Shown in pieces: positions 7,025-14,706 of a DNA stretch of 17,806 bases. Source of the DNA: an uncultured Succinatimonas sp. (GTDB lineage: Bacteria > Pseudomonadota > Gammaproteobacteria > Enterobacterales > Succinivibrionaceae). The position numbers and the translations under genes are program-made. The first letter of the stretch is position 1. Every line of letters begins with the position of its first letter. Location of the stretch: the NCBI RefSeq assembly GCF_905203285.1, contig NZ_CAJKVK010000039.1, forward strand, positions 1-17,806, written 5' to 3'. The notes beneath the pieces are model-generated. The model was not told where the DNA came from. It saw only the letters and a program-made list of their open reading frames with translations, and did no database searches.

Positions 7025-8659
7025 ATGTCAAGAGCAGGCATTTTGGCTAGCAATTTTCCGCTTACCAATATTCAAAGGCTTATCAGCCTCTATTATGAAG
7101 TAACTCCTAATTTAAGCGATCCTTTAAATGCCGTAGTTTTCGGAACCTCGGGACACCGCGGCAGCCCTAATAACGGCTCGTATACTCAAAGCCATATCGC
7201 AGCTATTACTCAGGCGATTGCCGACCTGCGCAAAGAATGGCAGATAACAGGTCCGCTTTTTATCGGCATGGACACCCACGCTCTGTCTGAACCGGCACTT
7301 CATACCGCACTTGAAGTTTTATGCGCCAACGGCGTTGAAACCGTAGTTGCCAATGACTTTGCCTATACTCCGACCCCGGTAATTTCCCGCGAAATAGTAC
7401 GCCACAATTTCGGACGTAAAGATAATCTTGCCGACGGCATCATCATCACCCCGTCCCATAACCCTCCGCATGACGGAGGATTTAAATACAACCCTCCTTT
7501 AGGGGGACCGGCAAGTCCGTTTTACACTAAACCTATTGCCGACAGAGCCAACGCTATTTTGCAAAACGGCAATAAAGAAGTAAAACAGCTTTCCTGGCAG
7601 GAAACATTACAAAGCCCTAATCTTCACTTTAAAGATATGATGACGCCTTTTGTCGACGAACTTAAAAACGTCATCAACCTTAAAGCGATCAAAGAGTCAA
7701 AACTTAAAATTGCCGTTAACCCGCAAGGCGGCACATCCCTTGATTATTGGGACAGAATTATTGAAAAGTACGGTATCGACGTAACCATTATTAACCGCAA
7801 GATCGATCCGACCTTCTCCTTCATTCCTTTTGATTACGACGACAACATCCGTATGGACTGCATGTCGCCTTACACTATGAAACCGCTTGTCGCCGTTAAA
7901 GATGACTACGACTTGTGCATCGCCAACGATCCTGATGCCGATCGTCACGGTCTTGTTACCCGTGAAGGACTTTTAAATTCAAATCATTACTTAAGCTCCA
8001 TCATGCACTATTTGTGCCACAACCGTCCTAATTGGCCGAAGAACGCCGGTGTAGGCAAAACCATCGGCGCAACCATTATGATGGATAAAATCATCACCGA
8101 CGCGGGCTATAAGGTTTACGAGACGCCTATCGGCTTTAAGTGGTTCTCCGAAGGTCTCTTTAAACAAGAGCTCGTATTCGGCTGTGAAGAAAGCGCCGGT
8201 GCTTCTTATCTTGATTTAAACGGCTGTCCGTTTACCACTGACAAAGACGGATTCTTAGCAGGCCTTATCGGCGCGGAACTTTGTGCCGTATCCGGCCTTG
8301 ATCTGGTTTCATATTACAGAAAGCTTACTGAAAAATTCGGAGATCCTTACTACGGACGTATTGACGAGATCACTACTCCCGAAGGTAAAAAAGCTTTCGT
8401 CAACCTTACAGAAAAGAGCGTTACCCAAGATACTTTAGCCGGACAAAAGATCTTAAAGGTCATGACCAAGGCTCCCGGTAACAACGCAGAAATCGGAGGT
8501 ATAAAAGTTCTTGCCGACAATTGCTGGTTCTCTGCACGTCCGTCAGGAACCGAGAACATCTACAAAATTTATTACGAATCTTTCTTAGGACAAGATCATC
8601 TTATCAAGGTCAAGGAAGATGCCGTAAACATCGTTAATCAAGCCATCAAACATAACTAG
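7025..8659 (+). CDS. pgm: Phosphoglucomutase (alpha-D-glucose phosphate-specific)
   Basis: The enzyme interconverts glucose-1-phosphate and glucose-6-phosphate through a phosphoserine and glucose-1,6-bisphosphate. It links glycogen, UDP-glucose and envelope sugar synthesis to glycolysis in the cytoplasm. The 544 residues match the enteric enzyme (546). All four active-site loops are present: T-P-S-H-N-P-P with catalytic S144, the metal loop D-P-D-A-D-R (D302, D304, D306), the sugar-specificity loop C-E-E-S-A-G-A-S, and the phosphate-binding loop R-P-S-G-T-E-N near the C-terminus. The N-terminal F-G-T-S-G-H-R-G (39-46) is also typical. It is the first gene of a four-gene unit; the next ribosome binding site overlaps its stop codon. 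Related mutases can also act on pentose-1-phosphates, which matters given the nucleoside permease downstream. Codon use here is much more C-ending than in the genes to the left, suggesting high expression. Confidence 0.95.
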   Translation: MSRAGILASNFPLTNIQRLISLYYEVTPNLSDPLNAVVFGTSGHRGSPNNGSYTQSHIAAITQAIADLRKEWQITGPLFIGMDTHALSEPALHTALEVLCANGVETVVANDFAYTPTPVISREIVRHNFGRKDNLADGIIITPSHNPPHDGGFKYNPPLGGPASPFYTKPIADRANAILQNGNKEVKQLSWQETLQSPNLHFKDMMTPFVDELKNVINLKAIKESKLKIAVNPQGGTSLDYWDRIIEKYGIDVTIINRKIDPTFSFIPFDYDDNIRMDCMSPYTMKPLVAVKDDYDLCIANDPDADRHGLVTREGLLNSNHYLSSIMHYLCHNRPNWPKNAGVGKTIGATIMMDKIITDAGYKVYETPIGFKWFSEGLFKQELVFGCEESAGASYLDLNGCPFTTDKDGFLAGLIGAELCAVSGLDLVSYYRKLTEKFGDPYYGRIDEITTPEGKKAFVNLTEKSVTQDTLAGQKILKVMTKAPGNNAEIGGIKVLADNCWFSARPSGTENIYKIYYESFLGQDHLIKVKEDAVNIVNQAIKHN

Positions 8660-8668
8660 GAGGCACAC

Positions 8669-9487
8669 ATGCAAGTAAAATTTATGGGCACTGCCGCCTC
8701 AGAAGGCATCCCTAATCCGTTCTGCAACTGCAAAGTCTGCACTTATGCCCGTGAACACGGCGGCGCTAACGTCAGAACCAGAGCATCCGCTATGGTTGAC
8801 AATCATATTCTTATTGATATGTCACCTGAATGGTCAGCACAGTTAAAACGCGAAAACATGACCGCTCGTGAAATCGACACCGTATTGTTTACTCACACTC
8901 ACCCTGACCATTTTAACGTCGGCGAGTTCGTAAGTCGTACCGTAGGCTTTGCCCAAAACGTGGAATTTCCGTTACATATTTTCGGCAATGACTGCGCAAT
9001 TAAAGGTGCTTTTAACGCTTTGGACGGATTGCAGGGCGATCGCTTCGTTTTTCACCTTATCGCCCCGTACTTAACTTACGAGCATGAAGGCTACAAAATC
9101 ACTCCGACTCTTGCCAACCACGCCAAGATGGAGCTTTGCTACAACTACTTAATCGAAAAAGACGGTAAGACTTTCTTCTACGGTCTTGACTCAGGCTGGC
9201 TGCCTGACAGCACCTTCGAGTTCTTAAAAGGCCGCAAGATTGACGTTGCCGTTCTTGAGTGCACCTACGCTTTCCGCGACGGCGAAAAGACCAACAATCA
9301 TTTGAATTTCAATTCATTGTTTGCCGAAGTCGCCTTACTAAAAGAGCTGGGCTGCCTGACCGAATCATCTCGCGTCGTTACATCCCATGTTTCACACTCA
9401 TCCACCTTAAATCACGATGAACTGTGCAAATTGATGGACGAGCATGACATTACAACCGCCTTTGACGGCATGGTATTAGATATTTAA
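8669..9487 (+). CDS. PhnP-like metallo-beta-lactamase-fold phosphodiesterase
   Basis: A 272-residue cytoplasmic MBL-fold hydrolase. The N-terminal G-T-A-A-S-E-G-I-P followed by C19-N-C21-K-V-C24 is the structural zinc motif that distinguishes PhnP and its relatives. The catalytic metal ligands are H-T-H-P-D-H (76-81), H151, D174 (Y-G-L-D-S-G) and a late His (H240 or H243). E. coli PhnP opens ribosyl 1,2-cyclic phosphates in the C-P lyase pathway, but no other phn gene is present here. The natural substrate could therefore be another cyclic or diester phosphate, perhaps from nucleotide breakdown. Translation starts at the ATG nine bases after the pgm stop; AGGAGG (8658-8663) overlaps that stop, which implies translational coupling. 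The downstream partner is a nucleoside permease. Confidence 0.85.
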   Translation: MQVKFMGTAASEGIPNPFCNCKVCTYAREHGGANVRTRASAMVDNHILIDMSPEWSAQLKRENMTAREIDTVLFTHTHPDHFNVGEFVSRTVGFAQNVEFPLHIFGNDCAIKGAFNALDGLQGDRFVFHLIAPYLTYEHEGYKITPTLANHAKMELCYNYLIEKDGKTFFYGLDSGWLPDSTFEFLKGRKIDVAVLECTYAFRDGEKTNNHLNFNSLFAEVALLKELGCLTESSRVVTSHVSHSSTLNHDELCKLMDEHDITTAFDGMVLDI

Positions 9488-9499
9488 GGAGAACTTTCC

Positions 9500-10720
9500 A
9501 TGAAACTCATGATGAGCCGCCTCATGGGCATGATGTTCATCCAGTACATCGTGCAAGGTGCCTGGGTATTGACCTTAGGCTTGGTATTAAGCTCATACGG
9601 AATGCCTGACATTATCGGTACTGCATACGCAGTATTAGGTATCGCCACCATTCTGTCCCCGATGTTCGTAGGCATGGTTGCCGACCGCTTCTTCTCAACA
9701 GAGAAACTGCTCGGCATTATGCATCTGCTGCTTGCTGCCGTTCTTTACATTACGTCAGGATTTATCGTTGCAGGTCAGCCTACATATTCCCTCATCGGTA
9801 TTTTCTTCGTCGGCTTAATCTACTATCCGACCGTTGCTTTAACCAACTCCATTACCTTCCACCACGTTGACGGTCCGCGCTACTTCCCGGTAGTCCGCGT
9901 ATTCGGTTCAATCGGCTACGTGGTTTTAGGCCTCTTCATCGGCCAGATGGGCTGGTCAGGCGATATCATGACCTGGTACGTAGCTATTATCTCCGCTATC
10001 GTCATGGGCCTATACAGCTTCACCTTACCGCATACTCCTCCTAAGAGCGCCGGTGCACCGTTCTCAATCCGCGACCTCTTATGCTTAGATGCCATGGCAT
10101 TGTTCAAAGACAAGTACTTCACCATCATGATGGTTTCAATCTTGATCCTCATGGTTCCGAAGACCGCTTACTCCGCATACATCCCGGTATTCTTAAATGC
10201 CTTAGGCTTTGACAATGCCGCCTCCATGATGCAGATCGGCGTAGCAATGGAAGTAATCTTCGTCTTCTTTATTCCTTTCTTCCTTACCCGCTTCGGCTTC
10301 AAGGTTACCTTGATGCTCGGTATGATTTCTTGGGCAATCCGCTCAGTTCTCTTCTCCGAAGCTGCTTTATCCGGAAGCTATGCAATGGTCATCATCGGCC
10401 TCATTCTTCAGGGCGTATGCTGGGACTTCTTCTTTACCGTTGCTGATATTTATGCTGATAAGAAAGCCGGCGACAAGATTAAAGCCCAAGCTCAGTCATT
10501 GCGCTTTATCGCTTCAAACGGTGTAGGCCTCTTCTTTGCCTCTTCCGTCTGCGGCTACATTTTCAACAGCCATGTCACCGACACCGGTGCTGCCGGTCTT
10601 GCTCAGTGGGAAACCTTCTGGCTCTTCCCTGCAGGCATCGCCGTATTCGTATTCATCATCTTCCTGTTCTTCTTCAAGGATGATGTAAGCCATGAACCGG
10701 CAAAAAAGGCTGCTGAATAA
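9500..10720 (+). CDS. Nucleoside:H+ symporter, NupG/XapB family (MFS)
   Basis: The 406-residue protein is almost entirely hydrophobic with about 12 membrane helices. It has long collinear similarity to E. coli NupG (418 residues). Landmarks are the Q-G-A-W-V-L-T-L-G entry near residue 20, the first-half loop G-M-V-A-D-R-F-F-S-T-E-K, F-P-V-V-R-V-F-G-S-I-G, T-L-P-H-T-P before the central loop, L-D-A-M-A-L-F-K-D-K, W-A-I-R, and I-K-A-Q-A-Q with S-N-G-V-G near the end. NupG-type carriers import purine and pyrimidine nucleosides with protons. The start ATG is 12 bases after the upstream stop and has AAGGAG. Codon choice is extremely biased toward C-ending codons (TTC, ATC, GGC), the strongest in the window, which suggests heavy expression. 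A nucleoside hydrolase encoded 2.5 kb downstream could process what it imports. Confidence 0.9.
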   Translation: MKLMMSRLMGMMFIQYIVQGAWVLTLGLVLSSYGMPDIIGTAYAVLGIATILSPMFVGMVADRFFSTEKLLGIMHLLLAAVLYITSGFIVAGQPTYSLIGIFFVGLIYYPTVALTNSITFHHVDGPRYFPVVRVFGSIGYVVLGLFIGQMGWSGDIMTWYVAIISAIVMGLYSFTLPHTPPKSAGAPFSIRDLLCLDAMALFKDKYFTIMMVSILILMVPKTAYSAYIPVFLNALGFDNAASMMQIGVAMEVIFVFFIPFFLTRFGFKVTLMLGMISWAIRSVLFSEAALSGSYAMVIIGLILQGVCWDFFFTVADIYADKKAGDKIKAQAQSLRFIASNGVGLFFASSVCGYIFNSHVTDTGAAGLAQWETFWLFPAGIAVFVFIIFLFFFKDDVSHEPAKKAAE

Positions 10721-10754
10721 TTAACGTTAAATATAAAGAATAAGGATTAGGGAC

Positions 10755-12410
10755 ATGCAGATACTTTTAAGTTTACTTTCGGGAATCGCGCTTCTTGCTT
10801 ACGGCATTTACGTTACTAAAAACGGAGTGCTCAAAGCCTGCGGTTCTTCGATAAACGTTCATGTAGCGCGGTCCCTTTCTTCAAGATTATGGCCGCTGCG
10901 CGCGGTGCTTGCCGGGCTTTGCACTACGGCTTTGGTTCAAAGCTCCAACGCCACGGCCATGTTAGTATCATCATTTTTAGGTAAGGGCATAATCGCCCTT
11001 ACTCCCGCCCTTACCATCATGCTCGGAGCAGATCTGGGCACGGCGGTAATGGCCCGAATTCTTACTTTCGATCTGTCGGCAGTATGCCCTGTTCTTATTA
11101 TTACAGGCGTATTTTTATTCCTCGGAAAAAGGAAAAAAGCTTCAAAAATCGGCAGAATCCTGGTAGGCCTCGGTCTGGTGCTGATGTCGCTTAAACTCAT
11201 TGTTTCATCAACTGCACCGGTAGCCCAATCAGAGACCGTACAATTAATTTTAGATTCATTAAACGGAGAAATCGTTTTCTCCATCATTTTCGGTGCATTA
11301 CTTGCAATCATCTGCTACTCATCGCTTGCAGCCGTTCTTTTAACTGCCGTTATTGCAGGTGGCGGACATTTAGGCTTTACTACCGCCATGGCCGTTGTTA
11401 TCGGCGCCAATTTGGGCAGCTGCTGCCTTGAAATTTTGGGATCTGCTGGTCAAGGCATCGCCGCACGCCGCGTAATGTTCGGCAACACCTTTTTTAAACT
11501 AACCATTACCGTTTTAGTTCTGCCCTTTATTTCATATTTTGATCCGTCTACCTTACAAATCGGCATTCAAGAACAGGTAATTTGGTTCCACGTTATCTTC
11601 AATCTTATAGTCTGCTGCGGATTGCTGCCTTTTGTGCCGCTTTACGCCAAGCTTTTAAAATCATTATTTCCTGACCCTCCTGCGCCTCTTGATGAAAGCG
11701 AACCTAAATATCTTGACGAAAACGCAGTGGAAAATCCCGCGTTGGCAGTATCAAACGCCGTACGCGAAACCTTGCGTTTGGGCGGATTCTTACATGAAAT
11801 GCTGGGATTTTTTAATGACAGCCTTACAGGAAAAACGTCGCTTAAAAGCCAGCTTGAATTAAAGATGACGCAAATTGAAAATTTAAGCACCAAAGTCAGA
11901 AGCTATCTTGATCAAATTGAATTTGACGACGCTGATTTAAATGCGCGCTGGCACCAGGTCTTCACTGCAGTGGTATCAACCGTGCACGCCGGCGACTTAA
12001 TTAAAAGAATGCAGGCTGAAGTCACTATTCTTAACAAGAATCCTGAAGCAAACTTCAGCGCTCACAGCCGCGCCGACTTAATCAAGCTTACCAAGATAGT
12101 AAATGAAAACCTCGCTTTTGCGTTAAATGCCTTTATGACAGGACGCGAATCGGAAATTGATCTTATTTTCGCTCATAAAAACGACTTTAAGGAGCTGACC
12201 GATAAATACTCGGTACGCCAGCTTAACAAGCTCTCGCCTGAATCAAACGGCGGCAATGACGTCGGCGCCTTAATTCTCATATTGATTTCAGATCTGCGTC
12301 AGTTAAACGGCATTTTCTGCTCACTTGCAAGTTCCCGCTGGGCACAAATAAGCGCGCAGAAGCAAACAAGACAGCATCATCCCGTAAAGACTCTCATAGA
12401 AAACGAATAA
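10755..12410 (+). CDS. Na/Pi cotransporter family protein (YjbB type) with PhoU-like tail
   Basis: The 551 residues (E. coli YjbB 543) contain a membrane half (about 1-310) built from two inverted repeats, and a cytoplasmic helical half (about 325-540) that looks like a PhoU domain. Repeat one has the family Q-S-S motif (V-Q-S-S-N-A-T-A, 61-68) and G-A-D-L-G-T (91-96). Repeat two has Y-S-S-L-A (188-192) where Q-S-S-S-A is usual, and G-A-N-L-G-S (217-222). YjbB exports phosphate in E. coli; other relatives import it with sodium. Direction here cannot be read from sequence. It starts 34 bp after the permease stop with AGGATTAGGG before the ATG, so it is the last gene of the pgm unit, ahead of a strong terminator. 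Phosphate movement would fit nucleoside phosphorolysis. Confidence 0.85.
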   Translation: MQILLSLLSGIALLAYGIYVTKNGVLKACGSSINVHVARSLSSRLWPLRAVLAGLCTTALVQSSNATAMLVSSFLGKGIIALTPALTIMLGADLGTAVMARILTFDLSAVCPVLIITGVFLFLGKRKKASKIGRILVGLGLVLMSLKLIVSSTAPVAQSETVQLILDSLNGEIVFSIIFGALLAIICYSSLAAVLLTAVIAGGGHLGFTTAMAVVIGANLGSCCLEILGSAGQGIAARRVMFGNTFFKLTITVLVLPFISYFDPSTLQIGIQEQVIWFHVIFNLIVCCGLLPFVPLYAKLLKSLFPDPPAPLDESEPKYLDENAVENPALAVSNAVRETLRLGGFLHEMLGFFNDSLTGKTSLKSQLELKMTQIENLSTKVRSYLDQIEFDDADLNARWHQVFTAVVSTVHAGDLIKRMQAEVTILNKNPEANFSAHSRADLIKLTKIVNENLAFALNAFMTGRESEIDLIFAHKNDFKELTDKYSVRQLNKLSPESNGGNDVGALILILISDLRQLNGIFCSLASSRWAQISAQKQTRQHHPVKTLIENE

Positions 12411-12433
12411 TTAGTCCTACACTCATGCCCTAT

Positions 12434-12469
12434 GCCGTCATCTTGACTCTTTGAGATGACGGCTTTTTT
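12434..12469 (+). terminator. Strong intrinsic terminator of the pgm operon
   Basis: A perfect 10-bp stem, GCCGTCATCT (12434-12443) with AGATGACGGC (12454-12463), encloses a 10-base loop and is followed by six T. It lies 24 bases after the YjbB-like stop codon. Confidence 0.93.
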
Positions 12470-12588
12470 ATATATGTTTTTCTTAAAAAATTAAAAATAG
12501 TTGTCACAAAAGAACGAATCTGCTGGAGAAAAAACGTTTGGTTTGACTACAATAAATTATTTGTAAATTCCTTTAATAGGAGATTTTT

Positions 12589-13170
12589 ATGAAATTTACT
12601 AAATTATTATGTGCTGCCGCCGCTGCCGTTTGCTTAATAATTCCATCAGTGTCCAATGCTCTTGAAAAAGGCGACAAAATTCTTATCGCCTATTTTTCAC
12701 ATACCAATAACACCGAACGCCTTGCTGAAGATTTAGTAAAAGGACTTACAGATTATGATGTGACCTTAACAAAAATCGTCAGCGTCGATCCTTATGCTGA
12801 AGACATGGAAAAGATGTCTCCGCGCGTTAAAGACGAGCAGGAAAACGATACGTTAATTCCTATCGCTTTATCCAATTATGTTCCCAACCTTAAAGATTTT
12901 GATGCGGTATTGGTCGGTACCCCTATTTGGTTCAACCATGCTCCGGCTCCCGTTAAGTCATTTTTAAACGCTTATCCTGTAGGGAAAGAGCAAAAGCTTG
13001 CAGTATTCATTACCTCAGGAACCAGCGAGCCTGACGTAATCCTTTCGGATATTGAAAAATATTCAACCCACAAAGTGGACGCCTATATGCAATATCGTCC
13101 GGGTCATGAAAGCGGTATGGTCCGCGGTGAAAGATACTCAATTTTCATTGACGACATCAACGCCCTGTAA
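12589..13170 (+). CDS. Exported flavodoxin-like protein
   Basis: This 193-residue protein joins a clear Sec signal peptide to a flavodoxin fold. The signal has a lysine-bearing start, a core rich in Ala/Leu/Ile, and predicted cleavage after S-N-A near residue 24; there is no twin Arg and no proper lipobox. The FMN phosphate loop is S-H-T-N-N-T-E-R-L-A soon after I-L-I-A-Y-F, and the isoalloxazine loop is G-T-P-I-W-F-N-H-A-P-A-P-V. A third loop with F-I-T-S-G-T-S-E occupies the usual place. Flavodoxins normally carry electrons in the cytoplasm, so a periplasmic form is odd and its partner is unknown. It may be an NAD(P)H- or quinone-linked reductase rather than a carrier. AGGAG precedes the ATG by six bases. 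The nucleoside hydrolase gene follows after 25 bp. Confidence 0.82.
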   Translation: MKFTKLLCAAAAAVCLIIPSVSNALEKGDKILIAYFSHTNNTERLAEDLVKGLTDYDVTLTKIVSVDPYAEDMEKMSPRVKDEQENDTLIPIALSNYVPNLKDFDAVLVGTPIWFNHAPAPVKSFLNAYPVGKEQKLAVFITSGTSEPDVILSDIEKYSTHKVDAYMQYRPGHESGMVRGERYSIFIDDINAL

Positions 13171-13195
13171 ATACCTGCAAAAGTAAGGAGAAATC

Positions 13196-14119
13196 ATGCG
13201 TAAAATCATTATTGATACCGATATCGGCGTAGACGACGCTTTTGCTTTACGCTACGGCTCCTTACTTTTTGATCTTATAGGCATCACTACGGTTGACGGC
13301 AACGTTCCCGTTGACATGGCAACGAAAAACGCCAAATTCTTCTGCAAGATTTACAAGAAAAACATTAAAGTTTATAAAGGGGCCTCAAGACCTCTTTCAA
13401 TAAAACCGACACCGCCGAGTTTTGATATTCACGGCAGCGACGGCTTAGGTCAGGCCTATGAAAATCCATGTGATGCCAAAGCCGACAATGCCGTAAATTT
13501 CATCATTGAATCAGTTAAAAGAGCACCGGGAGAAATTACCGTTATCGCCATCGGGCCTCTGACCAACATTGCGATGGTTTTAAATCTCTATCCTGATTTT
13601 GCCAAAGAAGTAAAAGAACTTATCATCATGGGAGGAGCTTTCGGAACACACGGACATACCGGCAACATGTCAAACTTTGCCGAATTTAACGTCTTTAAAG
13701 ATCCGAACGCGGCAGATCTCGTATTATCAAGCTCAACGCCGATAACAATTGTGCCTCTTGACGTTACCAATGAAGTACAAATTACCGCAGATGAAATTCA
13801 AAAAACTCATGATGACTTTCTTATCAATATAAGTAAGTTCTATCTTGATTTTTCAATTAAACAAAAAGGATTCAACGGTATGGCGGTTCATGACGCTTTG
13901 ACCATTGCCTACCTAAAAAATCCCGATAACTTTAAAGTAATTAAAAAGCCGTGCAGAGTCATCACCGATGGAATTGCCGCAGGACAAACGGTGATCCCGT
14001 TATCTGCAGCACCAAGTTCCAATAATTGCTTTAAGGATCTTACGGCACATAAAATCTGCATAGACGTTAATGTAGATGCCGTAAAACAGGGCTTGCTTGA
14101 AACTTTAACTCTTGTTTAA
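13196..14119 (+). CDS. Inosine/uridine-preferring nucleoside hydrolase family (Rih-like)
   Basis: The 307 residues match the usual family length. Members cleave the N-glycosidic bond of ribonucleosides to free base and ribose, using a calcium ion held by the N-terminal Asp cluster. That cluster is present as D-T-D-I-G-V-D-D (7-14). Other family blocks are G-S-D-G-L-G (80-85), G-P-L-T-N-I-A (120-126), G-N-M-S-N-F-A-E-F-N (156-165) with D-P-N-A-A, and V-H-D-A (231-234), where H232 fits the leaving-group acid of several subfamilies. There is no signal peptide, so the enzyme is cytoplasmic. AAGGAG lies before the ATG. It is probably cotranscribed with the exported flavodoxin. Substrate preference (pyrimidine or purine) cannot be assigned. 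It and the NupG-like permease encoded nearby would form an import-and-hydrolyse route. Confidence 0.92.
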   Translation: MRKIIIDTDIGVDDAFALRYGSLLFDLIGITTVDGNVPVDMATKNAKFFCKIYKKNIKVYKGASRPLSIKPTPPSFDIHGSDGLGQAYENPCDAKADNAVNFIIESVKRAPGEITVIAIGPLTNIAMVLNLYPDFAKEVKELIIMGGAFGTHGHTGNMSNFAEFNVFKDPNAADLVLSSSTPITIVPLDVTNEVQITADEIQKTHDDFLINISKFYLDFSIKQKGFNGMAVHDALTIAYLKNPDNFKVIKKPCRVITDGIAAGQTVIPLSAAPSSNNCFKDLTAHKICIDVNVDAVKQGLLETLTLV

Positions 14120-14153
14120 TGGAATTGAAAAATAAGGAAGGTCTAAAAACAAT

Positions 14154-14174
14154 AAAAACATCAACTCGTGATGC
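14154..14174 (-). terminator. Probable terminator of tRNA-Trp
   Basis: Read on the minus strand, CATCA and TGATG pair around CGAGT, extended by a G-U pair, and a T5 tract follows. It begins seven bases after the encoded CCA. The stem is short, so efficiency is uncertain. Confidence 0.5.
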
Positions 14175-14180
14175 TTAAAT

Positions 14181-14256
14181 TGGCAGGAGCAGAAGGACTC
14201 GAACCCTCAACCGTCGGTTTTGGAGACCGCTGTTCTACCATTGGAACTATGCTCCT
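14181..14256 (-). tRNA. tRNA-Trp (anticodon CCA)
   Basis: This 76-base gene folds as a standard cloverleaf on the minus strand. The acceptor stem AGGAGCA pairs with TGCTCCT, the discriminator is G, and the 3' CCA is encoded (14183-14181). The D arm is GTTC...GAAC, the anticodon arm carries C-T-C-C-A-A-A with anticodon CCA, and the T loop is G-T-T-C-G-A-G. The sequence is close to the enteric tRNA-Trp. It lies antisense to any read-through from the nucleoside hydrolase gene. Confidence 0.97.
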
Positions 14257-14271
14257 GCAGAAAGTGGCAAA

Positions 14272-14300
14272 ATTATATTCAGAAAAAAGCCAAATGTAAA
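14272..14300 (-). promoter_or_regulatory. Promoter of tRNA-Trp
   Basis: On the minus strand TTTACA (14300-14295) and a perfect TATAAT (14277-14272) are separated by exactly 17 bp. Predicted start is near 14265, leaving about nine bases of 5' leader for RNase P. The -35 box sits in the loop of the terminator hairpin at 14283-14320. Confidence 0.8.
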
Positions 14301-14320
14301 GAAGATTTAACGGCTTTTTT
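14283..14320. terminator. Bidirectional terminator after the HxlR gene
   Basis: AAAAAAGCC (14283-14291) pairs with GGCTTTTTT (14312-14320), and AAAT/ATTT can extend the stem inside. It lies directly after the HxlR stop codon and is U-rich in both directions. It could also stop plus-strand read-through from the nucleoside hydrolase gene. Confidence 0.7.
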
Positions 14321-14323
14321 GCG

Positions 14324-14659
14324 CTAATCGTTCAAAACATAGTCTTTTTGGTACATTTCACCCCACTGCGCCATCACCTGCAAAATCGGCTCCATACTTT
14401 TACCTAAAGCTGTCAGTTCATACTCAACATGAGGAACTTTACCGTCAAATACGGTTCGAAGAACGATGCCGTCTGCTTCAAGCTCCCGTAAAGACTGCGC
14501 CAGCATCTTATGGCTTATGCCGTCAAGTGAGCGCTTTAACTCGTTAAAGCGGCATACTTTTGCCGTCAAATCACGCAGTATAAGCAATTTCCACTTACTG
14601 CCGATAAGACTTACGGTAACCGCAACGGGACAAGCCGGCAAATCATTTTTACGAACCAT
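14324..14659 (-). CDS. HxlR family winged-helix transcriptional regulator
   Basis: A 111-residue DNA-binding protein of the HxlR/YodB type. The N-terminal C10-P-V-A-V-T-V-S-L-I-G-S-K-W-K is the family start; a conserved Cys at this place senses electrophiles or oxidants in several members. The recognition helix region reads F-N-E-L-K-R-S-L-D-G-I-S-H-K-M-L, then L-R-E-L-E-A-D-G-I-V-L-R leads to the wing (V-E-Y-E-L-T-A-L-G). AAGGAAT precedes the ATG. The gene follows the cupin gene after 47 bp on the same strand, so both are probably one unit and the regulator may control its own operon. The effector molecule cannot be told from sequence. Confidence 0.92.
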   Translation of the reverse strand: MVRKNDLPACPVAVTVSLIGSKWKLLILRDLTAKVCRFNELKRSLDGISHKMLAQSLRELEADGIVLRTVFDGKVPHVEYELTALGKSMEPILQVMAQWGEMYQKDYVLND

Positions 14660-14706
14660 ATTCCTTACCGTTTTTATAAGTTAAATAAAAGCGTCCAAAC
14701 TTTTAA

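Noticed and set aside
8669..9487. Complete C-P lyase (phn) pathway suggested by the PhnP-like protein
   Set aside because: No other phn genes are present; the neighbours point to nucleoside and sugar-phosphate metabolism.
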